From Mycobacterium basiliense (GTDB lineage Bacteria > Actinomycetota > Actinomycetes > Mycobacteriales > Mycobacteriaceae): a DNA stretch of 64,000 nucleotides. Of this stretch, positions 20,211-31,202 are shown piece after piece (within the stretch, counting starts at the first letter, position 1; the number at the start of each line of letters is the position of its first letter). The position numbers were made by a program, and so were the translations under genes. Below the pieces are notes generated by a model, which saw only the letters and a program-made list of their open reading frames with translations, was not told where the DNA came from and ran no database searches. The stretch spans positions 3,038,001 through 3,102,000 of the forward strand of contig NZ_LR130759.1 in assembly GCF_900292015.1 (NCBI RefSeq). The letters run 5' to 3'.

Positions 20211-23200
20211 ATGACGCCTATCGTCACCTGGGTGTGCGAACCGTCGGTCGAAACCTCTGCGGCGCAATTGCGCCGACGTCTCGACGGTGTGAGCATCCGC
20301 GATGCCGCGCGTCTTGGCCGGCGCCTGAAGCACCTCCGCGGCGCGAAACCCGAAAAGCTGCGTGCGCTAGCCGACCAGATTTCACAGGCCGAGTCACTCA
20401 TTGCCTCCCGGCAAGCCGGCGTCCCGGCGATCACGTACCCCGCATTGCCGGTCAGCGAGCGCCGCCAAGAGATCGCCGACGCGATAGCAGCGCATCAAGT
20501 GGTCGTCGTGGCCGGTGAAACCGGGTCGGGCAAGACCACCCAGCTACCCAAGATCTGCATCGAGCTTGGGCGCGGCATCCGTGGAACTATTGGGCACACC
20601 CAGCCGCGCCGGCTCGCTGCGCGCAGCGTCGCACAGCGAGTCGCCGACGAACTGCGCAGTCCGATTGGCGAGGCGGTCGGCTACGCCATCCGGTTCACCG
20701 ACCGGGTCAGCGACCGCACGCTGGTCAAGCTGATGACCGACGGGATCCTGCTCGCCGAGATCCAACGCGACCGCCGGCTGCTGAGCTACGACACGCTGAT
20801 CCTCGACGAGGCCCACGAGCGCAGCCTCAACATTGACTTCCTGCTCGGTTACCTGCGCGAGCTGCTGCCCCGCCGCCCCGACCTCAAGCTGATCATCACG
20901 TCGGCGACCATCGAGCCGCAACGCTTCGCGGCGCATTTCGGCGCGGCCGACGGTGGGCGCGGCGGCGCGGCACCGATTATCGAGGTGTCCGGGCGGACCT
21001 ACCCAGTGCAGATCAGGTACCGGCCGCTGGAACTTCCCGTCCAGCCTGGTTCCCCGCAGGATTCCAGCGATCCCGACGACCCCGACCACGAAATCGTTCG
21101 TACGCAAACCCGCGACGAGGTGGAGGCGATCATGGATGCGATCGCCGAACTCCAAGCCGAACCGCCGGGGGACATTCTGGTGTTCTTGTCCGGTGAGCGC
21201 GAAATCCGGGACACCGCAGAGGCTTTGCAGGAATTGCAGCACATTGAGGTGCTTCCGCTCTACGCCCGGTTGAGCAGCACCGAACAACAAAAGGTGTTCG
21301 CCCCGCATACCGGGCGGCGCATCGTGCTGGCAACCAATGTCGCCGAGACGTCGCTGACGGTGCCCGGGATCCGCTATGTCGTCGACCCGGGCACCGCCCG
21401 CATTTCGCGCTACAGCCGCCGCCTGAAGGTGCAGCGGTTGCCGATCGAGCCGATCTCGCAGGCATCGGCCGCACAGCGCGCCGGCCGGTGCGGTCGGGTT
21501 GCGCCCGGTGTATGCATCCGGCTGTATTCCGAGGACGACTTCGCCGCCCGCCCGCGCTACACCGAACCGGAGATCCTGCGGACGAACCTGGCCGCCGTCA
21601 TCCTGCAGATGGCGGCGCTACAGCTCGGTGACGTCGAAGACTTCCCGTTCCTCGACCCACCCGACCGGCGCAGCATCCGCGACGGCGTGCAGCTGCTGCA
21701 GGAACTTGGCGCCTTCGACCAGCGCCCCGAAATCACCGGCCTTGGCCGGCGCCTGGCACGGCTGCCCGTCGACCCAAGGCTGGGCCGAATGATTTTGCAG
21801 GCCGACGCCGAGGGCTGTGTGCGGGAAGTGCTGGTGCTAGCGGCCGCGCTGACGATCCCCGACCCGCGGGAGCGGCCGGTTGACCGCGAGGAGGCCGCTC
21901 GGCAGAAGCATGCCCGGTTCGCCGACGAACACTCCGACTTCATGTCCTACCTGAACCTGTGGGGCTATCTGCTCGAACAGCGTAAACGACTTTCCGGCAA
22001 CGCTTTTCGGCGCATGTGCCGGGATGAATTCCTGCACTATCTACGCATCCGCGAGTGGCAGGACCTGGTCGGTCAGCTGCGCAGCATCGCTCGCGACCTC
22101 GACATTAAGGAGGGCGGCAAGCAGGCCGACGAGCCGGCCGACCCGGCGCGGGTGCACGCGGCGCTGCTGGCCGGGTTGCTGTCACACGTCGGACTCCGCC
22201 GGGAGGATGGCCGCGAGTATCTGGGGGCGCGCAACTCGCAGTTCGTCCTTGCACCGGGCTCGGCTCTGACCAAACGGCCGCCGCGCTGGGTCGTGGTGGC
22301 GGAGCTGGTCGAGACCGCGCGGCTGTATGGGCGGACGGCCGCGCGGATCCAGCCGGAGGTCGTCGAACGCATCGCGGGCGACCTGGTGCAGCGCAGCCAT
22401 AGCGAGCCGCACTGGGACGCAAAACGCGGTGAAGTAATGGCCTACGAGCGGGTGACGCTCTACGGCCTGCCGTTAGCCGCACGTCGCCGGGTGGGTTATG
22501 CCCGGGTAGAGCCGACCGTTGCCCGCGAACTGTTCATCCGGCATGCGCTCGTGGAGGGCGATTGGCAGACCCATCATCATTTCGTCGGCGACAATGCGCG
22601 ATTGCGGTCCCAGCTCGAGGAGCTGGAGGAGCGGGCCCGCCGTCGCGATCTGCTCGTCGGCGATGATGACGTCTACTCGTTCTACGACGCGCGTATCCCG
22701 GCGGATGTCGTCTCCGCGCGACACTTCGACGGGTGGTGGAGAAAACAACGCCACAAAACCCCAGAGTTGCTCACGTTTACCCGCGAGGACCTGCTGCGCG
22801 CCGACAGGATTGCCGCCACCGCCGGCGCGGATCGGCCCGATGCCTGGGAGACCGCCGACGTCGAGTTGCCGCTGACATATCGGTTCGAGCCGGGAGCCGC
22901 CGACGACGGCGTCACGGTGCACGTCCCGATCGACGTGCTGGCGCGCCTGGGTGGCGACGAGTTCGCCTGGCAGGTCCCGGCATTGCGTGCAGAGCTGGTT
23001 ACCGCTCTGATCCGGTCGTTGCCCAAGGACCTGCGTCGCAACTTCGTTCCCGCCCCCGACACCGCCCGGGCGGTACTGGCCGGGATCGACCCGTCGGGGG
23101 AGCCGCTGCTGGGGGCATTGCAGCGCGAACTACGCAGCCGCACCGGCGTTTTGGTGCCCATAGCTGCCTTCGACGTAAGCAAACTGCCGCCGCATCTGCG

Positions 23201-24191
23201 GGTGACGTTCGCCGTCGAGTCCCCGGACGGTACCGAGATTGCCCGCGGCAAAGACCTCGCGGAACTGCAAGAGCGGCTGGCCACGCCGGTCCGAAACGCG
23301 GTGGCACGCGCCGTCGCCGGTGAGCTGGAACGGACGGGCCTGCACAGCTGGCCCGACGATCTCGACGAACTACCGCGGCTGGTCGAACGCACGGTGGGTG
23401 CGCGTGCGGTACGCGGATTCCCCGCCTTCGTCGACGCCGGAACCACCGTCGACCTGCGCGTATTCGCGACGGGCACCGAGCAGAATCATGCGCTGGCACC
23501 CGGGATACGGCGGTTGCTGCGGCTCAGCGTGACATCCCCGATCAAGGCCGTTGACCGGCAGCTGGACCCGCGGATGCGCTTGGCAATGGGAACCAACCCG
23601 GACGGCTCGCTGTCCGCGTTGCTCGACGACTGCGCCGACGCCGCAATCGACGCCCTGGTGCCCGGGCCGGTGTGGACGCGAACCGAGTTCAATACGTTGC
23701 GCGACGGGGTGGCGGAGGCCCTCGTATCGGTGACGTTCGATGTGGTACGCCGGGTCGAGAAGGTGCTGTCCGCCGCGCGGGAGGTGCAACTGGCGCTGCC
23801 CGCCGACCCGCCGCATGGGCAGGCCGCCGCAATCACCGATATCCACGCTCTACTGGGCAGACTGCTGCCGCCCGGGTTCGTCACCGCAACCGGACGCGGG
23901 CGGCTGGCCGATCTGACCCGCTATCTGACCGCAATCCGCCGGCGTCTCGACCGGCTGCCCCACTCGATCGAGGCTGACCGGGAGCGGATGCAACGGGTGC
24001 ACGCGGTGCAGCATGCCTACGACGAGCTGGTGCAGACGCTACCGCCGGCAAGGGCGACCGCCGCCGACGTCCGCGACATCGGCTGCCAGATCGACGAGCT
24101 GCGCGTCAGCCTGTGGGCCCAGCAGCTCGGCACCCCACGTCCGGTCAGTGAACAGCGGATTTTCCGGGCGATTGACGCCGTCCGTGGTTAG
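20211..24191 (+). CDS. hrpA: ATP-dependent RNA helicase HrpA
   Basis: A 1326-aa DEAH-box helicase, close in length to E. coli HrpA (about 1300 aa). Walker [14 protein letters not shown] at residues 102-114, motif Ia [18 protein letters not shown] box at 199-202 ([18 protein letters not shown]), motif III TSATI, motif [20 protein letters not shown] and motif [10 protein letters not shown]. The rest includes the HA2/OB region and a long DUF3418 C terminus. It is thought to rescue stalled ribosomes by unwinding mRNA (known for E. coli HrpA). Start ATG 20211 aligns with family N termini; GTG 20172 is possible. The last codons overlap the convergent fructosamine-kinase-like gene by 4 bp. Confidence 0.95.
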   Translation: MTPIVTWVCEPSVETSAAQLRRRLDGVSIRDAARLGRRLKHLRGAKPEKLRALADQISQAESLIASRQAGVPAITYPALPVSERRQEIADAIAAHQVVVVAGETGSGKTTQLPKICIELGRGIRGTIGHTQPRRLAARSVAQRVADELRSPIGEAVGYAIRFTDRVSDRTLVKLMTDGILLAEIQRDRRLLSYDTLILDEAHERSLNIDFLLGYLRELLPRRPDLKLIITSATIEPQRFAAHFGAADGGRGGAAPIIEVSGRTYPVQIRYRPLELPVQPGSPQDSSDPDDPDHEIVRTQTRDEVEAIMDAIAELQAEPPGDILVFLSGEREIRDTAEALQELQHIEVLPLYARLSSTEQQKVFAPHTGRRIVLATNVAETSLTVPGIRYVVDPGTARISRYSRRLKVQRLPIEPISQASAAQRAGRCGRVAPGVCIRLYSEDDFAARPRYTEPEILRTNLAAVILQMAALQLGDVEDFPFLDPPDRRSIRDGVQLLQELGAFDQRPEITGLGRRLARLPVDPRLGRMILQADAEGCVREVLVLAAALTIPDPRERPVDREEAARQKHARFADEHSDFMSYLNLWGYLLEQRKRLSGNAFRRMCRDEFLHYLRIREWQDLVGQLRSIARDLDIKEGGKQADEPADPARVHAALLAGLLSHVGLRREDGREYLGARNSQFVLAPGSALTKRPPRWVVVAELVETARLYGRTAARIQPEVVERIAGDLVQRSHSEPHWDAKRGEVMAYERVTLYGLPLAARRRVGYARVEPTVARELFIRHALVEGDWQTHHHFVGDNARLRSQLEELEERARRRDLLVGDDDVYSFYDARIPADVVSARHFDGWWRKQRHKTPELLTFTREDLLRADRIAATAGADRPDAWETADVELPLTYRFEPGAADDGVTVHVPIDVLARLGGDEFAWQVPALRAELVTALIRSLPKDLRRNFVPAPDTARAVLAGIDPSGEPLLGALQRELRSRTGVLVPIAAFDVSKLPPHLRVTFAVESPDGTEIARGKDLAELQERLATPVRNAVARAVAGELERTGLHSWPDDLDELPRLVERTVGARAVRGFPAFVDAGTTVDLRVFATGTEQNHALAPGIRRLLRLSVTSPIKAVDRQLDPRMRLAMGTNPDGSLSALLDDCADAAIDALVPGPVWTRTEFNTLRDGVAEALVSVTFDVVRRVEKVLSAAREVQLALPADPPHGQAAAITDIHALLGRLLPPGFVTATGRGRLADLTRYLTAIRRRLDRLPHSIEADRERMQRVHAVQHAYDELVQTLPPARATAADVRDIGCQIDELRVSLWAQQLGTPRPVSEQRIFRAIDAVRG

Positions 24192-24955
24192 GCGGCCAAC
24201 GCTGCACGTGCCGCGGCCCGTGTCTGCGATGCGTACCCGCCGCCGAACAACACCACGTGCGCCAGCAGCGGGAACAGCTGGTGCAGGCCGACGCGGTCGC
24301 GCCAGCCGGGCCGCAACGGTCGCACGCCTTGATAGCCGGCGAGCACGGCGTCGTACTGCGGGCAGCCGAACAGCGCCAGCATCGCCAGGTCGGTCTCCCG
24401 ATGGCCGGCGTGGGCGGCCGGGTCAATCAGCACCACCCCGTCGGGGGTCCACATCACATTGCCGCCCCACAGGTCGCCGTGCAGCCGCGCCGGCTCGTCA
24501 TCGTCGTCGAAATCACCAGCGTGACATCGCGCCACCACGTCGTCGATCATCGCGCGGGTGGCCGCATCCAGCCGCGCCGCCGCACGTTGCGCCATCGGGA
24601 CCAGCCGTTCCTCGGCGTAGAAATCGCCCCAGCGCCGGTGCCGCCGCAACGACATCGGCAACGGCTGCGACAACGGTCCGAAGAACCCCGCCCCCTCCCA
24701 TCCGTCGGGCCCGGCACCGAATGCTGCCGCACCGGAGTCGTGCGTGACGGCCAGCCGGCCACCGAACAGGCGCGCCGCTTCGCGGCTGGGAGACACCGCA
24801 TCAAGCCGTCGCAGGGTCAACCTGTCCGCGCCGACAGAAACCACCGGCACACAGGGCACACCGCCGTCAACACTGGCGAGCCACCGCAGCCCGGCTGCTT
24901 CCCACGCGAAGTAGCCGGTGGGCGCCCCCGGCTGGCGCTTGACGAAGTCGGTCAC
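24188..24955 (-). CDS. Fructosamine/ketosamine-3-kinase family protein
   Basis: A 255-aa phosphotransferase of the APH/fructosamine-kinase fold. The N terminus [20 protein letters not shown] and core [14 protein letters not shown] (catalytic-loop Asp and Asn) with [19 protein letters not shown] (metal-binding Asp) are typical. These enzymes phosphorylate protein-bound fructosamines or ribulosamines for deglycation. Start taken at GTG 24955 because family members begin at (M/V)(T/A)DFVK; a longer frame reaches 25009 without support. It converges on hrpA with a 4-bp stop overlap. Confidence 0.85.
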   Translation of the reverse strand: MTDFVKRQPGAPTGYFAWEAAGLRWLASVDGGVPCVPVVSVGADRLTLRRLDAVSPSREAARLFGGRLAVTHDSGAAAFGAGPDGWEGAGFFGPLSQPLPMSLRRHRRWGDFYAEERLVPMAQRAAARLDAATRAMIDDVVARCHAGDFDDDDEPARLHGDLWGGNVMWTPDGVVLIDPAAHAGHRETDLAMLALFGCPQYDAVLAGYQGVRPLRPGWRDRVGLHQLFPLLAHVVLFGGGYASQTRAAARAALAA

Positions 24956-25132
24956 CCCGGGACCGGCCGCGAGATTGGACGCGATGCGAACCCTACGATC
25001 GAGCAACACCTTCCGCTGTGCAAAACCGTGCCGACGTTCTCATTCACCATGATGGGGGATCGGCCGGTCACTGGGTACCCGTGGACACCGGGGATGCCTG
25101 GCCGCGGCGATCCACCGGCTAGGCTTTCGACT

Positions 25133-27085
25133 ATGCCGTTGAGCGACGGTGACATCTTCGCCGGTTACACCATTCAGCGGCTGCTCGGCTCCGGTGGAAT
25201 GGGTGAGGTCTATCTGGCCAAGCATCCCCGCCTGCCGCGTCTGAACGCACTCAAGATTCTGTCGCTGGATGCCACGGACGACGAGGAGTTCCGGGCCAGA
25301 TTCATCCGCGAAGCCGAGCTGGCGGCGACGCTGTTTCATCCGCACATCGTCGGCGTGCACGACCGTGGCGAGTTCCACGGTCGGTTGTGGATCTCGATGG
25401 ACTACGTGGACGGGAGTGATGCCCGCCAGCTGCTTGAGCAGCGCTCAGGGGCCGGGATGCCCCTACCCGACGTCGTGGAGATTGTGACGGCGGTCGCCGA
25501 AGCCTTGGACGTCGCGCACGAACGGCGCCTGCTGCATCGAGACGTCAAGCCGGCGAACATCCTGGTCACGGCCCCCACCGAGAGCGCACGGCGCCGCGTG
25601 CTGTTGACCGACTTCGGCATCGCCCGCGAGACCGACGATACGAGGGCGTTGACCGAGGCTCAGATGGCGATCGGTACCGTCGCCTACGCGGCGCCCGAAC
25701 AGCTCACCGGCAAGCCGCTGGACGGCCGCGTCGACCAATACGCGCTGGCCGGTACGGCTTTTCACCTGCTGACCGGCGCGCCGCCGTTCGATCACTCCAA
25801 CCGTGCCGTCGTGGTGGGCCATCACCTCAATACCCCTCCGCCCCGGCTTTCCGAGCGCCGCCCCGACCTTGCCCACCTCGACGACGTGTTCGCCAAGGCG
25901 CTGGCCAAGAATCCTGACGATCGCTATCCGCGGTGCCTCGATTTCGCCGAGGCGCTTGCCGCGCATCCGATCGCGGCTAAGCGCAACGCGGACCGGGCCG
26001 CCATTGCCACCGGGCCGCTCGATTCGGGGGACCTACCGTCCGTCGAACCATCGGCACGCCCGACGCCCTCCCCATCGGCCCCACCCGCCGGGGCACGGCG
26101 CCGTCCCCCACATAGCGGTGTGCACACGGCTCCGTTCGTGATTGACGACGAACCCGCCTCAACCAAGGGACCCCACACCCAGCGGCTGGACCGGATGACG
26201 GTGGACGGCACCGCGGTCTCGGTACAGAAACGACCTGCCGGCCCCGAGCAGAACGAGGAAGTCTGGTCGTTCTGTCTGGAGCGATACGAGTCGACCGGAG
26301 AGCCACACACCAGCATTCCGGTCGAACTTCGCGGCACCTCCATTACCGGGCAGCTGGCCAACGGTGACGTCGTCGGGGTCAGCGGCATCTGGGATGGCGG
26401 GACGCTGTTCGCCGACGCGGTGGTCAACTACTCGGTCGCCACTCGGGGCCGACGACGGTCGTCGGTCAAGGTCAAAAACGGCCGGCGAAAAGGGACAGCC
26501 AATGCCGCCCCGGGATCGAAGTCCCGCAAGGCGGGAACCGTCGCCGTGATCGTGGGGTTCCTCGCGGTAGTGGCGATCGCGGTCGCCGCGGTATTCCTCA
26601 CCCACGGGTTCGGGAGGTGGTCGCCCAACGGTCCGGGGCCGATCGTCCAGGTGCAGCGCGCCACCGTGTTCTCTCCGGGTGGTGCGCCCGACCATCCGGG
26701 GGATGCGGGTCTGGCCATCGACGGCAATCCGAATACGGCCTGGCCCACAGACGTCTACGTCGATGCCGCGCCGTTTCCCACGTTCAAGAAGGGCGTCGGC
26801 TTGGTATTGCAGCTGTCCCAGCCCACCGCGCTCAGCGAGGTAACCATCGACGTCCCCAGCACCGGAACCGAGGTGCAGATCCGCGCCGCCGACAGCGCAA
26901 CTCCGGCCAGCCTGTCCGATACCACCGAGCTGACTCCCAACGTGCCGTTGAAGCCGGGGCACAACCGCATCAGGGTGAACAACGCGACGAAAACTTCCGA
27001 TGTGCTGGTGTGGATTAGCAAGTTGGGCACAACAAACGGACAGAGCCGCACGGCCATTTCCGATATCACGTTGCGCGCACGCTGA
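25133..27085 (+). CDS. Transmembrane Ser/Thr protein kinase (Pkn family) with extracytoplasmic discoidin-like domain
   Basis: A 650-aa receptor kinase. The kinase domain (about 8-275) shows [11 protein letters not shown] (P loop), ALKIL (Lys), [10 protein letters not shown] (residues 135-144, catalytic Asp137), TDFGIA and APEQ with activation-loop Thr residues. A Pro/Ser-rich juxtamembrane region and an unrecognised middle domain follow, then a single TM helix about 467-492 ([20 protein letters not shown]). The outer part ([20 protein letters not shown] ... [17 protein letters not shown]) looks like an F5/8-type (discoidin) carbohydrate-binding fold. Start ATG 25133; longer upstream reading is not supported. 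It does not match a particular M. tuberculosis Pkn, so no letter is given. Confidence 0.88.
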   Translation: MPLSDGDIFAGYTIQRLLGSGGMGEVYLAKHPRLPRLNALKILSLDATDDEEFRARFIREAELAATLFHPHIVGVHDRGEFHGRLWISMDYVDGSDARQLLEQRSGAGMPLPDVVEIVTAVAEALDVAHERRLLHRDVKPANILVTAPTESARRRVLLTDFGIARETDDTRALTEAQMAIGTVAYAAPEQLTGKPLDGRVDQYALAGTAFHLLTGAPPFDHSNRAVVVGHHLNTPPPRLSERRPDLAHLDDVFAKALAKNPDDRYPRCLDFAEALAAHPIAAKRNADRAAIATGPLDSGDLPSVEPSARPTPSPSAPPAGARRRPPHSGVHTAPFVIDDEPASTKGPHTQRLDRMTVDGTAVSVQKRPAGPEQNEEVWSFCLERYESTGEPHTSIPVELRGTSITGQLANGDVVGVSGIWDGGTLFADAVVNYSVATRGRRRSSVKVKNGRRKGTANAAPGSKSRKAGTVAVIVGFLAVVAIAVAAVFLTHGFGRWSPNGPGPIVQVQRATVFSPGGAPDHPGDAGLAIDGNPNTAWPTDVYVDAAPFPTFKKGVGLVLQLSQPTALSEVTIDVPSTGTEVQIRAADSATPASLSDTTELTPNVPLKPGHNRIRVNNATKTSDVLVWISKLGTTNGQSRTAISDITLRAR

Positions 27086-27201
27086 TCCTCGGCCTGCGCG
27101 TCTTAGGTCGTCTACCAGGAAATCCGCGTAGGCTCCTCAATGTCTAGGGGCCATCAGAGCTGTCCGGGATGTCAGAGACACATCGCAGGTCAGGAGCGCA
27201 C

Positions 27202-27777
27202 ATGGATGTCGATGTGGCAGGCGCGAAAGATGCCCGCCAGCTGCGCGAGTTCACCGCGTTCGACGGCTTCTCCGATGATGAGCTGCAGCGTCTTATCGGG
27301 GCAGCACATCGAATTTCGCAGTCGGTGCCCTGGCCGCTGATTCGTGAGCAGACTCCGTCGGACGCTTGCTTCATCCTCCTCAGCGGGGAGGCGGGGGTGT
27401 ATGTGGGCCAGGATCGCATTGCCGTGCTTGGGCCGGGGGAGGTGATCGGCGAATCTGCGCTTCGCCGTGGGAAGCTGCGTTCCGCGACCGTGACGACGAC
27501 AGGGCCGGCCGAGGTGCTGCGGATCGAGCGCGATGATCTCGACCGCTTGCTCGAGGAGATACCCGCACTACGCGACACCATGGAGGCGACTGCCGCCCGG
27601 CATGTACCGGTGACCTTGCCGCCCAAGCCAAAACCGCAACATACGAAAATCAACGTCGCGGTCGCAACCGAGGTGGCAGAACGCTTCGAACAGACCGCCG
27701 CTATCGCCGGCATGAGCGTCGCGGCCGCGCTCGAGGATGCGCTCAGCCAGTGGATCGAACGTAACCACAAGCCTTAG
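27202..27777 (+). CDS. Cyclic-nucleotide-binding-fold protein with ribbon-helix-helix-like tail
   Basis: A 191-aa protein. Residues about 15-125 form a cNMP-binding (CAP effector) beta-roll: LLSGEAGVYVGQDRIAVLGP, GEVIGESALRRGKLRSATVT, LRIERDDLDRLLEEIPALRD. The canonical phosphate-binding Arg-Ala pair is replaced (GESALRRGKLRSATV keeps Arg-Ser-Ala). The C-terminal HTKINVAVATEVAERFEQTA and AAALEDALSQWIERN resemble a ribbon-helix-helix DNA-binding unit and not the Crp helix-turn-helix. Start ATG 27202 has CAGGAG 6 nt upstream; an in-frame ATG at 27169 lacks one. Convergent with the PPE2 homologue. Confidence 0.75.
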   Translation: MDVDVAGAKDARQLREFTAFDGFSDDELQRLIGAAHRISQSVPWPLIREQTPSDACFILLSGEAGVYVGQDRIAVLGPGEVIGESALRRGKLRSATVTTTGPAEVLRIERDDLDRLLEEIPALRDTMEATAARHVPVTLPPKPKPQHTKINVAVATEVAERFEQTAAIAGMSVAAALEDALSQWIERNHKP

Positions 27778-27807
27778 CCTGCTGGCCGGTGATCGGTGTC
27801 ACGGCGA

Positions 27808-29538
27808 TTACCCGCAGTCGGCCCCCGGTCCGGACGGCCGGTCGGGCGTTGTCGGATCGCCGTCCCAGGTGCTCGGCATGGCTGGCGCACGCGGGCCGTC
27901 GTCGAATCCGTCATCGGCCAGGGTGAGCAAGCCTGCCGCGGGCCGGGCACCGGCCTTACCCGCGATACCGGCAAACCCGAGAGCACCCGCGCCACCGGAT
28001 GAGGCGACCGCCGCGGTGATCCGCTCGCCGGGCGCAGAATCGGGTACCGAGTCTGCGTCCAAATCCATGTACTCGTAGCCGCGGCCCAGCTGCCCGACCT
28101 TCGCGCGTCGGCGCCGCTGCGCCCGTGCCGGTTCGTGCGGCGTCGGCGCCAGGGCCGGATCCTCGACGCTATCCGGCTCCGACGCTTTCTTGCGGGCACT
28201 CGCGCGTGCTGGCCTCTTGGCATCCGCGGTCAGACCACCAACCATGTAGCCGAGGTTCTCCATCCCCACCCCGACGCCGGCCCCGGTCATCGACGGCGGT
28301 GCGGTAGTCGGCGGTGGCGACGGCGCGTGTGTGAGGGTCACGGTGGTCGTATCCACGGGCGCCGGCGCTGGCGGAGAGGGCGGGACGTGCGGCGCAAGCG
28401 CGACCGGCGGGGTCACGGGCGCGGTGACGGGGAGCGCCGGCGGCGGCACGGCAACCAGGGCCGCCAAGCCCTTGGCACCGAGAGGTGCCAGCACGGCACC
28501 AGCTGCCAACGGCACCAACGGAGCGGTCAGCAACGGCACCACGGCCAGGAGTACGGCGGTCTGCTCCAACAGGGTTTTCAGCAGCGCGACGGTATCGGTG
28601 ATGATCGTGCCGATGGCTTCGACGGTGGTGAACAGAATGGTCAGACCGATCGTCGCGGGATTCCCCGAAGCAAACGCCGCGGCCAGATCGGCGGCGATAA
28701 AGGCGAAGGTCTGCGACAGCAGGGTGATATAGGTGGCGATATCCATCGGGTAGCCGAGGGCAAAGGCGATATTGAGCGGGCTGAGGTAAGTAAGCGGATT
28801 GCCCAGGATGAGCAGATACGGATCAATTCCGGCAAACAGCGCCTGCAAGAACGGGATGCTTGCCAACCAGTTGATGAACGGTTGTAGGACGTTGTCGTAG
28901 AAAGCGGTGTACCCGATCGCCTGCAGCCACTGCAGGATTTGGTTTTGCCAGTCCGGGGGCTGGGCGGCGGCCTGTGCTGCCGTGAGCGCCTGCGCGTCGG
29001 CTTTCATGATCGGCGGAGCCGGGGTCGACCGCGGTGCGGCGGCCAATGCCGAAGTCGAAACGGCCTGATAGGTACCCATCACGGCGGCGGCTTGAATCCA
29101 CATCCGCACGTAGTCGGCCTCGTTGAGCGCGATCGGGATGGTGTTGATGCCGAAGAAGTTGGTGGCTGCCAGCACCGCATGAGTGGCGTGGTTGGCGGCC
29201 AGTTCACCCAGGGTAGGCATGGCGGCCAGGGCAGTGGTGTAAGCCGCAGCTGCGGTCTGCTGCTGGATGGCCATTGCGGCGCTGTTGGCGCTTTCCTGCA
29301 TCAGCCACATTAGATAGGGGCCGTGGGCGGCCAGGTAGGCCGCGGCGGTCGGACCTTCCCACCCCCCGGCCTGCACGGCACCCAGGAGGGCGGTCAACTC
29401 CTCGGCCGCTTCGGCATAGGTGGCGCTGAGCGCACCCCACTGGCCGGCGGCTGCCAGCAACGGACCCGGGCCAGGGCCGCTGCTCAGCAGCGCCGAATGC
29501 ACTTCCGGCGGCGAGGCCAGCCAGATCGGCGCGGTCAT
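27808..29538 (-). CDS. ppe2: PPE2 homologue (PPE-PPW subfamily)
   Basis: A 576-aa PPE protein very similar throughout to M. tuberculosis PPE2 (Rv0256c): [80 protein letters not shown] and [10 protein letters not shown]. The C terminus carries the PPW-type end ([10 protein letters not shown] ... PAMPSTWD). PPE2 of M. tuberculosis is reported to enter host nuclei through a basic signal; an RRRRAKV stretch is present here at about 475. It lies downstream of a cobalamin riboswitch (see 29765-29955), as does PPE2 in M. tuberculosis, but no cobalamin genes follow. Confidence 0.92.
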   Translation of the reverse strand: MTAPIWLASPPEVHSALLSSGPGPGPLLAAAGQWGALSATYAEAAEELTALLGAVQAGGWEGPTAAAYLAAHGPYLMWLMQESANSAAMAIQQQTAAAAYTTALAAMPTLGELAANHATHAVLAATNFFGINTIPIALNEADYVRMWIQAAAVMGTYQAVSTSALAAAPRSTPAPPIMKADAQALTAAQAAAQPPDWQNQILQWLQAIGYTAFYDNVLQPFINWLASIPFLQALFAGIDPYLLILGNPLTYLSPLNIAFALGYPMDIATYITLLSQTFAFIAADLAAAFASGNPATIGLTILFTTVEAIGTIITDTVALLKTLLEQTAVLLAVVPLLTAPLVPLAAGAVLAPLGAKGLAALVAVPPPALPVTAPVTPPVALAPHVPPSPPAPAPVDTTTVTLTHAPSPPPTTAPPSMTGAGVGVGMENLGYMVGGLTADAKRPARASARKKASEPDSVEDPALAPTPHEPARAQRRRRAKVGQLGRGYEYMDLDADSVPDSAPGERITAAVASSGGAGALGFAGIAGKAGARPAAGLLTLADDGFDDGPRAPAMPSTWDGDPTTPDRPSGPGADCG

Positions 29539-29764
29539 CGATCACCGCCGGCGCGCGGGGGCCGGCCGATGTGGGGCGCGACCGGCATTCTTGCGGTGCG
29601 GGCTGGTAGGGCCATCAATCGTCCTCCGGTACGACGGGATGCCCGCCGCCTGAGGAACGTGCTAGCCGCTACCGCCGGAAATGGCGCCGCCCACCCGGCA
29701 CCGCGTCGGCATAGCTACGGCCATCCGCCCAATCCACGAGGCGACGCGCTCCGGACACAACGTG

Positions 29765-29955
29765 CCCGGCGCGACTGGCAGGTCTTCGGACTCACAGGCT
29801 CGCACCGACGATGGTGCTCCTACTAACCGCCGCTTCCCAGTCCCACGGCCATGGGTCCAGTGCCGATGACGATGTTCGTTCCTGCATACCGCTGCGGGAC
29901 AGTCCCGGATTCACACCGGGTTCCCTCTCGCGACGGATCTGCAATAGCATCCGCC
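29765..29955 (-). ncRNA. Cobalamin (B12) riboswitch in the PPE2 leader
   Basis: Read on the minus strand the leader has the core elements of the AdoCbl riboswitch: GGGAACCCGGTGTGAATC then CGGGACTGTCCCGCAGCGG (about 29925-29888), and the B12 box GAGTCCGAAGACCTGCC (about 29793-29777). Spacing of ~110 nt between them fits the class. It ends about 230 nt before the PPE2 start at 29538. In M. tuberculosis the PPE2 operon is B12-riboswitch-controlled (established). The 29539-29764 stretch carries no gene and may hold the expression platform. Exact ends need covariance modelling. Confidence 0.85.
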
Positions 29956-30142
29956 GCTTGATGCCGACGACACTCAGAATGACGCCAGCAAACCAGCCGC
30001 GGGACTAGAATACGTGACCTCACGCGTTCGACCCAACGTTGACAACTAAGTCACAGGCGGTGCCCAGCCGACATCGCACGCTTTGGGCGGCCGCTGAGTG
30101 TCGGTGCTCGCCGTGGTCACCGCTGCTGCCGCATCGGTGATA

Positions 30143-31141
30143 ATGGCCGAGGTGTTAACCGCATACCTGCATGCGCGCTTTCCCGAGGTGCGCGACACCC
30201 TCGACCGCTTCCCCCTCGGCGACGGGCCCACGCCCGTGCGTCAGCTGTCCCGGCTGATCAGCACCCAACCGGTGTGGATCAAGGACGACGGCGTCTACGG
30301 CAACGGTGGTTGGGGCGGCAACAAGGTCCGCAAGCTGGAATGGCTGCTGCCTGAGATCAAAAGACAGCGCCGTAGCACGATCTTGACTTTCGGTGGCCTC
30401 GGTACCAACTGGGGTCTGGCCGCCACCCTGTACGCCCACGAATTCGGCATCCACACCGCCCTGGCGCTCGTCGATCAACCGGTGGACGAGCACGTCGAGG
30501 CCCACCTGCAACGCCTCCGCGCATCGGGTGCCGACATCCATCTCACGCACAGCAAAGCCCGCACGGTCGCTGTTGCGCCATATCTTTACCTGCGCCACCG
30601 CCGGCCCTACCTGCTGCCCGTCGGTGGGTCGTCACCGTTGGGGACCCTCGGCTACGTCGAGGCGGGGCTCGAGCTCGCCGCACAGGTACAGGCCGGCGCC
30701 ATGCCGGCACCATCGTCCGTCGTCACCGCGGTCGGATCCGGTGGCACGGTCGCGGGCCTGTACCTCGGACTGGCGCTTGCCGGTCTCACCGACACCCAGG
30801 TGATAGGCATCGTCGTCAACGACAAGCTCCACCTGGATCACCGCTCAATCACATCGCTTGCCGATCGGGCGGCGCGGCTGCTCGAAAGCCGAGGCGCCAA
30901 CCTGCCACACACCGACTTGCCGGCAAACCGACTGATGCTGCTACGCGACTGGTTGGGCGCCGGCTACGGCCACCCGACCAGTCAGGGCACTCACGCGCTG
31001 CAACACGCACGCGAAACCGAAGGCCTTGACCTGGATCCGGTCTATACCGCCAAAACGATGGCGGCACTGCTCGATCTCGCGGCCAACGACCGGCTGCCGG
31101 GCGGACCCACGCTCTATCTGCACACCAACGGGCCCCGGTAG
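30143..31141 (+). CDS. PLP-dependent D-cysteine desulfhydrase / ACC-deaminase-like protein
   Basis: A fold-type II PLP enzyme of about 332 aa. GGNKVRKLEWLLPEI holds the PLP lysine; TFGGLGTNWGLAATLYA and AVGSGGTVAGLYLGLALAGL are the cofactor-phosphate and substrate loops. The family splits D-cysteine or 1-aminocyclopropane-1-carboxylate; sequence alone does not separate the two. Start ATG 30143 (MAEVLTAYLHARFPEV) fits family N termini; GTG 30098 would add 15 hydrophobic residues. Divergent from PPE2; the ~600-bp gap holds the riboswitch on the other strand and nothing else recognised. Confidence 0.82.
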   Translation: MAEVLTAYLHARFPEVRDTLDRFPLGDGPTPVRQLSRLISTQPVWIKDDGVYGNGGWGGNKVRKLEWLLPEIKRQRRSTILTFGGLGTNWGLAATLYAHEFGIHTALALVDQPVDEHVEAHLQRLRASGADIHLTHSKARTVAVAPYLYLRHRRPYLLPVGGSSPLGTLGYVEAGLELAAQVQAGAMPAPSSVVTAVGSGGTVAGLYLGLALAGLTDTQVIGIVVNDKLHLDHRSITSLADRAARLLESRGANLPHTDLPANRLMLLRDWLGAGYGHPTSQGTHALQHARETEGLDLDPVYTAKTMAALLDLAANDRLPGGPTLYLHTNGPR

Positions 31142-31202
31142 CACCCAATCGGTGAAAGCGCCGGGCGCGTGTGTGTCGCTTCGATCGCGATACTGCGCGC
31201 AC

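Noticed and set aside
24257..25132. Long 5' extension of the Ser/Thr kinase frame
   Set aside because: This stretch is the antisense of the fructosamine-kinase-like gene; kinase motifs start at 25133.
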